In this document: positions 26,515 through 32,014 of the stretch, piece after piece
Layout: every line of letters begins with the position of its first letter
Numbering within the stretch: the stretch's first letter is position 1
NCBI GenBank assembly: GCA_964385175.1
Contig: CAYLNL010000010.1
Span: 1-64,000, forward strand
Source: CAYLNL01 sp964385175
Lineage (GTDB): Bacteria > Bacteroidota > Bacteroidia > Flavobacteriales > Flavobacteriaceae
DNA length: 64,000 bases
Direction: 5' to 3'
Made by a program: the position numbers and the translations under genes
The notes under the pieces: generated by a model
Database searches by the model: none
Told to the model about the DNA's origin: nothing
Seen by the model: only the letters and a program-made list of their open reading frames with translations

Positions 26515-27630
26515 CTACATTTCATAATACTTCATTGCTTTTTGTTTAAGTGGGTTGGTGCTCCATTCTTCCCATTCATTGGTATGAGGATTGTAGCCGC
26601 ATTTTAAAGGCTTACTATACCGGTTTTCAGGATTTTCCAGGTAGGCGCGGCAGTCTGTGCACACATAGCGAAACTCGCATAGCTGGCAGGTTTCTATTTG
26701 GTCTTTATGTAAGTTCCAAACCTCTTTAAATCTTTTTTTAGAAAGGGCTTCTTCTAAGGAAGTGTCCTCAGCGTTGCCATAGCTTTGAGGCATGGAGGGG
26801 CAGTTTCTTATATAGCCATCAGAATCTACCGAGATTTTACGATTGAGACAACCGTTGTGAAATTTGTTTTCAAAGAAAGAACTAACAGAGGGGTAGCTAA
26901 AACTCTTGGTGTTTATGATGCCACAATGTTTTTTAGAATGGATGTGTTCTTCTGTGAAACTGATGCTTTTAGCGATAACATGGCTCAGTGCATCTTCAAA
27001 GCCATAATTTACCATAACTTCTTGGTCCCGGGGCGAAGAATGGATAATTAAACTGGAAATAATAAAGTTTTTTTCCATAAACGCCACATAGTCTTTATCT
27101 GCAATGCCATCATCATACCGCAGAAGGAGTTCTATTTTTTCAATGGAAGTGTGGTAGGCTTTGGAAAGTATTTCATCCCAATCTTTTATTTTTAAAAGAT
27201 TGGAGAAAGAACGTATTTGAACATACTCACAACCTAACGCATCTAATTCCCGGAAAATTTTCCCGAAATCGTGTATTTTTTTATCTACATCTATAATGGC
27301 ATTCTGGATGGCATGGGGCGTATCCCAGGCTTCCTGGATAGGAGGGAAGGGGGAGGAGTCTTTTACGAACATAATGAGTTCGTTTTCTAACAAAAATTCC
27401 ATAAACTCCATAAAATAGCCTTTTTGCTCATCGTCTTCTATATCGTTTATTATGGCTCCCAGTTTTTGGGTTTTAAAAATATCTAATATATCATAGTAGG
27501 AGCTCGGAAATAAGATAATTTCGGCTCGCGTGAGGTCATAAAAAGCACTTCGCCTAACACCTTTTACAGGGATACAATCGGCATGAACATGCACATATTT
27601 GTCTAAGTTTTCACTGATCCTGGAGTTCAT
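26515..27630 (-). CDS. gwsS: Grasp-with-spasm SPASM-domain peptide maturase
   Basis: 371 aa from ATG 27630; the longer ORF start overlaps the previous gene and lacks family similarity. Begins MNSRISENLDKYVHVHADCIPVKG. There is no CxxxCxxC radical-SAM motif. The C-terminal SPASM cluster is clear: CLNRKISVDSDGYIRNC (C-x10-G-x4-C), then CQLCEFRYVCTDC (C-x2-C-x5-C-x2-C) and KPLKCGYNP, ending EWEEWSTNPLKQKAMKYYEM, as in grasp-with-spasm systems. It probably binds an auxiliary Fe-S cluster and helps the ATP-grasp enzyme modify the precursors; its exact step is unknown. Third gene of the maturase operon. Confidence 0.9.
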   Translation of the reverse strand: MNSRISENLDKYVHVHADCIPVKGVRRSAFYDLTRAEIILFPSSYYDILDIFKTQKLGAIINDIEDDEQKGYFMEFMEFLLENELIMFVKDSSPFPPIQEAWDTPHAIQNAIIDVDKKIHDFGKIFRELDALGCEYVQIRSFSNLLKIKDWDEILSKAYHTSIEKIELLLRYDDGIADKDYVAFMEKNFIISSLIIHSSPRDQEVMVNYGFEDALSHVIAKSISFTEEHIHSKKHCGIINTKSFSYPSVSSFFENKFHNGCLNRKISVDSDGYIRNCPSMPQSYGNAEDTSLEEALSKKRFKEVWNLHKDQIETCQLCEFRYVCTDCRAYLENPENRYSKPLKCGYNPHTNEWEEWSTNPLKQKAMKYYEM

Positions 27631-27856
27631 TTTTAGGCTTATTAGGCGATTCTTTATAGGTGATAATTTTAGAAATGGGCTTGGGAGAGGCTGCAAACGG
27701 GTAGTCAAATTTGCGGTATTTTCTGGAAAAATATTTTAACCGGTACTCTATAGACCGGGGGAGTATATCTTTTATAAAAATTTTAGAAAACCCCAGCGGT
27801 AGCAGGGCTTTCTCACCTTTGTCTAGGTTCAGTTCAGGAAGCGGTTCGTTGGGCAT
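27611..27856 (-). CDS. Unknown 81-aa protein between gwsG and gwsS
   Basis: Starts inside the 3' end of gwsG (23-nt overlap) and ends inside the 5' end of gwsS (20-nt overlap), so all three would be translationally coupled. The sequence is basic and aromatic: MPNEPLPELNLDKGEKALL, then SKIFIKDILPRSIEYRLKYF, SRKYRKFDYPF and a proline-lysine tail. No cysteines and no hydrophobic segment. Without it, a gap of about 200 nt would separate two tightly linked maturase genes, which argues for a real gene. I do not recognise a family. Confidence 0.6.
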   Translation of the reverse strand: MPNEPLPELNLDKGEKALLPLGFSKIFIKDILPRSIEYRLKYFSRKYRKFDYPFAASPKPISKIITYKESPNKPKNELQDQ

Positions 27857-28832
27857 CTTCTACAAGTGTTAAAGCTACTTTCTTTTCTAAAAAATAATTA
27901 CAGGGCTGGGAAACCATGCCAAATTGACCTACCGGGTTGATTTCCAGGAAATAAAAATCGCCTTTTTTGTCTACCAGCAAATCTACCGAGCCGGTACGCA
28001 TACCCAGTCTCTCAAAAAGCCGCCCTATTTTTTGGTCGGTTTCTTTGGGGAGGGTGTATGGTACCATGCGATTGGGCTTTTCTTCGTTGTATTTGCGGAA
28101 ATCTATTTTGGTTTGTTCATCGCCTTGTGAAAAAATAGCCATGGAATAGCAAACACCATCTAAGAAAAAGGTGCGTACCTCAAAGTCCTTATCCACACCT
28201 TTTTGAATAAAAGAAGGCATGAGTTCAGAAGGCACATTCGCCAGCATCTCCTCACTCAGTTGCTCTGTATAAGAGAAATAACCGGTGTTGCGTTCGCGGT
28301 TTTCAAACATATATACGCCGTCTGACATGGCTTTTGTAATATACATTTCGGGGGTTTTAAGCAATTTTTCGGCACCCTCTTTTCTATTTATTATATAAAA
28401 ATCGGGGATTAGCAAGCCTACTCCCCTGGCAATGCTCAACACCTGCAATTTGTTGAGGTCAGATTTTTCAGGATTTCCCAGTGTGCGCAAAGAACGCTCA
28501 ATGAGGAAGTGTAAATACTCAGATAGTTTTCTCCCTTCTGCTTTTAGTTTGCGGGTTATAAATTCGCTGAACCGGGGATGGTCTTCCAGGCTAAAAACCG
28601 GGAAATGCGTGCACAACCACTCACTTCCTTTTCGATACCAAACAGCTTTAATATCGTGTAAACGAATGGTGCGGTTGGCTACCTGGATACAAAAGTCGCC
28701 TTCCCGAACGTCTATAACTGCATTTGTATCTTCGGCGTTTATGCGCACCACATCTTTCACTCCCCAATGATGCAGCCATTGCATTACATCGGTAGTAGAA
28801 AAATCTTCGGCGGTACTGAATATAATAATCAA
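27834..28832 (-). CDS. gwsG: Grasp-with-spasm ATP-grasp peptide maturase
   Basis: 332 aa. Begins MIIIFSTAEDFSTTDVMQWL. AVWYRKGSEW marks the N-terminal domain of RiPP ATP-grasp ligases. FIQKGVDKDFEVRTFFLDG and FLEINPVGQFGMVSQPCNYFLE form the ATP-grasp catalytic half; E and N of LEINP are the Mg-binding residues. Enzymes of this family activate Asp or Glu side chains with ATP and join them to Ser, Thr or Lys, giving omega-ester or amide rings (graspetides). Substrates are very likely the six precursors nearby. First gene of the maturase operon. Confidence 0.92.
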   Translation of the reverse strand: MIIIFSTAEDFSTTDVMQWLHHWGVKDVVRINAEDTNAVIDVREGDFCIQVANRTIRLHDIKAVWYRKGSEWLCTHFPVFSLEDHPRFSEFITRKLKAEGRKLSEYLHFLIERSLRTLGNPEKSDLNKLQVLSIARGVGLLIPDFYIINRKEGAEKLLKTPEMYITKAMSDGVYMFENRERNTGYFSYTEQLSEEMLANVPSELMPSFIQKGVDKDFEVRTFFLDGVCYSMAIFSQGDEQTKIDFRKYNEEKPNRMVPYTLPKETDQKIGRLFERLGMRTGSVDLLVDKKGDFYFLEINPVGQFGMVSQPCNYFLEKKVALTLVEDAQRTAS

Positions 28833-28910
28833 AATGATATATGTTTAAAAAAGGTTTCTCAACTGCTGTATGGTTTTTTTAAGATTCATTTCTTTTTAAA
28901 AAGAATACGC

Positions 28911-28918
28911 CAAAGATA
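28911..28918 (-). promoter_or_regulatory. -7 box TATCTTTG for the gwsG-gwsS operon
   Basis: Lies between the precursor-5 terminator and gwsG, about 72 nt of leader before the ATG at 28832. The maturase genes therefore have their own promoter, apart from those of the precursors. The leader contains the palindrome TTCTTTTTAAAAAGAA. Confidence 0.6.
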
Positions 28919-28930
28919 TAAAAAAGCACT

Positions 28931-28968
28931 TAAAAAACTATTCCCCGTTTATTGGACGGGGAATAGTT
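28931..28968 (-). terminator. Terminator after precursor 5
   Basis: Minus strand AACTATTCCCCGT, 7-nt loop, ACGGGGAATAGTT: a perfect 13-bp stem followed by TTTTTT. Starts 20 nt after the precursor stop. Confidence 0.92.
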
Positions 28969-28988
28969 GCTATAGCTTTTATGAAGGC

Positions 28989-29180
28989 TTAGTCCCCATC
29001 TGTCTTCCCATCAATATGGCATATAGAATAGGTGCTACCGGTACCATCTCCATCTACCTTCCCATCAATATGGCATATAGAATAGGTGCTGCCAGTAGTG
29101 GCTCCTCCTTTAATGTAAGGCAAAGCGCTTCGTCTTAATTTGCTGCTTTCAAATTTCTCTAACTTTTTGATTGATTTCAT
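28989..29180 (-). CDS. Grasp-with-spasm RiPP precursor 5 (63 aa, two cores)
   Basis: Leader MKSIKKLEKFESSKLRRSAL, then PYIKGG, then ATTGSTYSICHIDGKVDGDG and a second copy TGSTYSICHIDGKTDGD to the stop. The two cores are 17-18 residues each and differ at one place (KV and KT). Each holds Thr/Ser residues before and Asp residues after the CH, fitting ring formation between hydroxyl and carboxyl side chains by GwsG. A tiny upstream ORF (ATG AAA TCA TGA, 29177-29188) overlaps the start. Confidence 0.93.
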   Translation of the reverse strand: MKSIKKLEKFESSKLRRSALPYIKGGATTGSTYSICHIDGKVDGDGTGSTYSICHIDGKTDGD

Positions 29181-29359
29181 GATTTCATGGTTTTTAAATA
29201 AATACCTACTCTTTTATAGGGCTTTTCGGTTTCCGCCTATTTGTACCGATACAAATACTAAATTACAAAAAATAGAGATTAATTATTCATAAAAAATAAG
29301 ATTTAACAATTATTATACAAATGTGTTCTATTTATTTGATATTCAAATTAATAATAGAA
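29145..29359. repeat. 215-bp duplicated promoter/leader unit, copy 1
   Basis: Appears identical by eye to 29696-29910 (offset 551 bp). Covers about the first dozen codons of the precursor, its 5' element and about 170 bp upstream. Perfect identity in non-coding DNA implies a recent duplication or gene conversion. Confidence 0.85.
29204..29238 (-). promoter_or_regulatory. Conserved precursor 5' element, copy E
   Basis: Sense strand AGGCGGAAACCGAAAAGCC, CTATAAA, AGAGTAGGTAT. Directly upstream a 7-bp hairpin ATTTGTA-TCGG-TACAAAT partly overlaps the element. Sits 24 nt before the precursor-5 ATG. Confidence 0.75.
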
Positions 29360-29456
29360 ATTCAGAATTAAAAATTAAAAGAACACAACGGGGAGAATGG
29401 AATAAAAAAGCGCTCATTTTAAAGCATATCCTATAACGAAATATTCATTTTGCTTC

Positions 29457-29493
29457 ATAAAAAGCTATTCCCCGTTTATTGGACGGGGAATAG
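29457..29493 (-). terminator. Terminator after precursor 4
   Basis: CTATTCCCCGT and ACGGGGAATAG form an 11-bp stem (29465-29475, 29483-29493) followed on the minus strand by CTTTTTAT. Near copy of the terminator after precursor 5, extended outward by AAAGCTAT / ATAGCTTT. Confidence 0.88.
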
Positions 29494-29521
29494 TTGCTAT
29501 AGCTTTATATGAGGACTTAGC

Positions 29522-29731
29522 TTAGTCTCCATCTGTTACACCATCGATATGGCATATAGAATAGGTGCTGCCAGTACCATCCCCATCTGTCTTCCCATCA
29601 ATATGGCAAACAGAATAGGTACTACCTGTGCCACCTCCGTCAGAGGGAAGCATACCTCCCTGAGTATGATAGAGTTCATCTCTTTTTAAGCTACTGCTTT
29701 CAAATTTCTCTAACTTTTTGATTGATTTCAT
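29522..29731 (-). CDS. Grasp-with-spasm RiPP precursor 4 (69 aa, two cores)
   Basis: Leader MKSIKKLEKFESSSLKRDEL, YHTQGG, spacer MLPSDGGG, then TGSTYSVCHIDGKTDGDG and TGSTYSICHIDGVTDGD. Tandem-duplicate of precursor 5 at DNA level in its 5' part, but with a different spacer after GG. A three-codon upstream ORF (29728-29739) ends in ATGA overlapping the start. Confidence 0.93.
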   Translation of the reverse strand: MKSIKKLEKFESSSLKRDELYHTQGGMLPSDGGGTGSTYSVCHIDGKTDGDGTGSTYSICHIDGVTDGD

Positions 29732-29910
29732 GATTTCATGGTTTTTAAATAAATACCTACTCTTTTATAGGGCTTTTCGGTTTCCGCCTATTTGTACCGA
29801 TACAAATACTAAATTACAAAAAATAGAGATTAATTATTCATAAAAAATAAGATTTAACAATTATTATACAAATGTGTTCTATTTATTTGATATTCAAATT
29901 AATAATAGAA
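29696..29910. repeat. 215-bp duplicated promoter/leader unit, copy 2
   Basis: Partner of 29145-29359. Outside these limits the flanks still resemble each other but with many changes, so the identical core has probably been homogenised. Confidence 0.85.
29755..29789 (-). promoter_or_regulatory. Conserved precursor 5' element, copy D
   Basis: Identical to copy E, including the adjoining ATTTGTA-TCGG-TACAAAT hairpin. Belongs to precursor 4. Confidence 0.75.
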
Positions 29911-30007
29911 CCCCACAATTAAAAATTAAAGGATTACAAGGGGAAGACAGAATAAAGAAGCCCTTATTTTAAAGTATATCTCATAACGAAATACTCATTT
30001 TACTCCA

Positions 30008-30044
30008 TAAAAAGATATTTCCCGTCTTGTGGGCAGGGAATAGT
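30008..30044 (-). terminator. Weakened terminator after precursor 3
   Basis: Minus strand CTATTCCC, 12-nt loop, GGGAAATAT, then CTTTTTA. It is recognisably the same terminator as after precursors 4 and 5 but with mismatches in the stem, in line with decay of this precursor gene. Confidence 0.55.
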
Positions 30045-30074
30045 ATTTACAATGTAAAGGATAGATAGTTGTGA

Positions 30075-30226
30075 TTAGTCACTGTCAATTTTACCATCAC
30101 CATGGCATATAGAATGAGTGGCTCCGGTAGTAGCGGCTGGCTGAATCATTACCCGTTAATGGTATAAAGTGTGTCCCGTCTTAAGCGCTCATTTTTAAAC
30201 TGTTCTAATTTCTTCAAAAATTTCAT
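30075..30226 (-). pseudogene. RiPP precursor 3, split into leader ORF and core ORF
   Basis: ATG 30224-30226 starts MKFLKKLEQFKNERLRRDTL, YTING and stops at TAA (30149-30151). The core lies one frame away, from ATG 30147-30149 (MIQPAATTGATHSICHGDG, then KIDSD) to TAA 30075-30077. Stop and start share an A (TAATG). Adding one G to the GGG before the TAA would restore a single 50-residue precursor. The core has CHGDG where all others have CHIDG or CHVDG, so decay is likely, but a split leader/core pair made by coupled translation cannot be excluded. Confidence 0.75.
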
Positions 30227-30249
30227 GATGGGTTCATTTTTTTAGCTAC

Positions 30250-30282
30250 ACCTACTCTGTTACAAGCTTTTCGGCTTCTGCC
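30250..30282 (-). promoter_or_regulatory. Conserved precursor 5' element, copy C
   Basis: Sense GGCAGAAGCCGAAAAGC, TTGTAAC, AGAGTAGGT. Precedes split precursor 3. A four-codon ORF (M-N-P-S-stop, 30223-30237) lies between element and gene and ends in ATGA. Confidence 0.7.
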
Positions 30283-30316
30283 GTATCAGGTAAATGAATT
30301 TAGTTGGTAGAAAACT

Positions 30317-30358
30317 AAAAATAAGAAACAGGTTTGAAAAAATATCTCACCTGTTCTT
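30317..30358 (-). terminator. Possible terminator after precursor 2
   Basis: AACAGGT and ACCTGTT can form a 7-bp stem with a 15-nt loop, followed on the minus strand by a T-rich tract. Weaker than the others. Confidence 0.4.
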
Positions 30359-30400
30359 TACAAGAATTTTCTACACTATTTTTTGGTTTATTCTATCTTT

Positions 30401-30583
30401 TTAAGAAATAGGCTGTGTACCATCGGTATCAACCTTGCCATCAACATGGCAAATAGAATTGGTGCTACCAGTAGTTGGGGGAGGGGGAGGAACAGGCTTG
30501 GGTTCTGCTACTATGCCGCCAAAGGTATTGTACAGTTCGTTTCTATTTAAGGTACTTGTTTCAAATTTTCCGAGTGATTTCAT
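30401..30583 (-). CDS. Grasp-with-spasm RiPP precursor 2 (60 aa, single core)
   Basis: Leader MKSLGKFETSTLNRNELYNT, FGG, then a proline-rich spacer IVAEPKPVPPPPPT and one core TGSTNSICHVDGKVDTDG followed by TQPIS. Shorter leader (one LEKF turn lost) and a polyproline linker set it apart. The core keeps T-G-S-T, Ser, CH, DG and both Asp. A micro-ORF M-K-P-stop (30580-30591) overlaps its start as ATGA. Confidence 0.9.
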   Translation of the reverse strand: MKSLGKFETSTLNRNELYNTFGGIVAEPKPVPPPPPTTGSTNSICHVDGKVDTDGTQPIS

Positions 30584-30603
30584 GGTTTCATTTTTTTAGT
30601 TAT

Positions 30604-30637
30604 ACCTACTCTTTTAGAGGCTTTTCGGTTTCCGCCT
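30604..30637 (-). promoter_or_regulatory. Conserved precursor 5' element, copy B
   Basis: Sense AGGCGGAAACCGAAAAGCC, TCTAAA, AGAGTAGGT. Preceded by a TATCTCTTTATAAAGATATA imperfect hairpin and, 25 nt upstream, by a TATTTTTG promoter box, so the element lies at the very 5' end of the transcript. Confidence 0.72.
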
Positions 30638-30806
30638 ATATCTTTATAAAGAGATAGCTACAAAAATATAAAATATATTGTTATAAATAGGAAATACCAT
30701 AGATATTGTGAGATACCTTTAAAATAGATAGAAAAGGGTTTTATATAAGATGGCAGATAAACAGGCAAAGCCTTTTAAGAAGGTGAGGGGTGAAACCCAA
30801 TGGCAG

Positions 30807-30847
30807 GAAAAAAATATTCCCTTGACCTTTCAAGTCAAAGGAATATT
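30807..30847 (-). terminator. Terminator after precursor 1
   Basis: Minus strand AATATTCCTTTGAC and GTCAAGGGAATATT pair over 14 bp with one mismatch, followed by TTTTTTTCC. Located 26 nt after the precursor-1 stop. Confidence 0.88.
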
Positions 30848-30872
30848 CTGTTACCTTGTACTGTTAAGGTGG

Positions 30873-31016
30873 TTAGTCATCGTCATTCACCCCATCAATA
30901 TGGCAAAAAGAATAGGTAGAGGCGGTTTGGTTGTCTTCTCCTCCTCTAATAGGATAAAGCGCCGTTTTTTTCAATCGTTCGCTTTCAAACTTTTCTAACT
31001 TTTTTAGAAGTTTCAT
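30873..31016 (-). CDS. Grasp-with-spasm RiPP precursor 1 (47 aa, single core)
   Basis: ATG 31014-31016, TAA 30873-30875. Leader MKLLKKLEKFESERLKKTAL, YPIRGG, then EDNQ and core TASTYSFCHIDGVNDDD. It has a true GG junction and no upstream micro-ORF. First of the leftward precursor series. Confidence 0.9.
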   Translation of the reverse strand: MKLLKKLEKFESERLKKTALYPIRGGEDNQTASTYSFCHIDGVNDDD

Positions 31017-31040
31017 AATACTATAGATTATTAAAGTAAT

Positions 31041-31072
31041 GCCTACTCTGTTTGGGCTTTTCGGCTTCGGCC
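31041..31072 (-). promoter_or_regulatory. Conserved precursor 5' element, copy A
   Basis: Sense GGCCGAAGCCGAAAAGCC, CAAAC, AGAGTAGGC. Just upstream CATCATC and GATGATG form a 7-bp hairpin. The small GGC-CGAA-GCC stem is perfectly paired here. Confidence 0.75.
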
Positions 31073-31227
31073 ATCATCTCTGTATAGAAATGATGATGCT
31101 AAGGTATAAACAAGAAGTAGTATAAAAATAATTAGTCAAAAAATTTATTATATTTTTAACATTATAAGTTTGTTTTGATTTTTTTAACAAAAATGCAATA
31201 TTTCAAAAAATATCCTCTACGAGAATC

Positions 31228-31887
31228 TTACTTTTTTTGCTTCTTTTCCCGGTTGTATGGGAAATTGCGGGAAGATTGCCGCATCATTCCTTCTATAACC
31301 GCTTTGGTATTTCTACCCGATTTTCGGTCAATGGTTTTCTCATATTTCCACAGGAGTTTCCCGGTTTTTCCATCACTTATTTTAATGGCAATTCTGCCGT
31401 AGTTGGTTTTTCCCGTGAAGATGGAGATAAAGCTAAAATCGTCATCGGAGACTCCTTTGGAGAGCAGTTTACTTAGGGTTATATTACCACTTATTAAACC
31501 ATCTACTTCTAATAGCTGGCATAGCTCTTGAGTGGTATATACATCTATATTTTCCATCGTTATGCCCTTCTTTGCCAACAAAGCGTTGGTATTAGTAGTG
31601 GTTTGGAATGCCACGATGAAATCTTTTTTCTCTTTTCGCTTTAAAAAATAGGTTTCTAATGCTTCCTGTATGGCATAGCCTTCTTTTTGCTGTAGCTCTT
31701 GCAATCGCCCAGGCGAAAACTGCGTTTCTGGCAGATGCAGCGTTGTTAGAAATGGAAGAATAGCCAGTGTGCGGTGAGATTTGCTGATTTCTTCGAACCG
31801 TTCACTCTCATACACATTTTTTTGGGCAAAAATGCTAATGGGTATTAGCGAGATAAGCAGGTACACTATTTTTTGTATGTTATACAC
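31228..31887 (-). CDS. Secreted protein, possibly CsgG/LpoB-like fold, 219 aa
   Basis: The signal peptide ends near residue 21 (IPISIFAQ). SHRTLAILPFLT, then EALETYFLKR, an LLAKKG...MENI stretch and ELCQLLEVDGLISGNI follow the order of CsgG/FlgO/LpoB-type domains (AxLPF strand, then a lipoprotein-like G-x-D-x-x-I-x-G turn). GKLLWKYEKTID ends the domain. The tail is basic (NREKKQKK). The fold assignment is by pattern only; no function is proposed. Confidence 0.6.
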   Translation of the reverse strand: MYNIQKIVYLLISLIPISIFAQKNVYESERFEEISKSHRTLAILPFLTTLHLPETQFSPGRLQELQQKEGYAIQEALETYFLKRKEKKDFIVAFQTTTNTNALLAKKGITMENIDVYTTQELCQLLEVDGLISGNITLSKLLSKGVSDDDFSFISIFTGKTNYGRIAIKISDGKTGKLLWKYEKTIDRKSGRNTKAVIEGMMRQSSRNFPYNREKKQKK

Positions 31888-32014
31888 TTTTATCTTATAT
31901 TAATTGGTTTCAGGGGTTAGATAGTGAGTTCTGAATTTTAGACTCAACAGGATATAGTTCAACTTTCCTCGCTATTCTCACCTCAATGCTAAAGATGCGC
32001 AGTTGCCGCATCGG

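Noticed and set aside
27631..27708. Longer N-terminus of GwsS
   Set aside because: The region is the overlapping 81-aa gene in another frame, and GwsS similarity starts at MNSRISEN.
29000..29110. Regular repeats around CATCAATATGGCATATAGAA that could suggest a CRISPR or satellite
   Set aside because: They are the in-frame DNA of two RiPP cores. There are no unique spacers and no cas genes.
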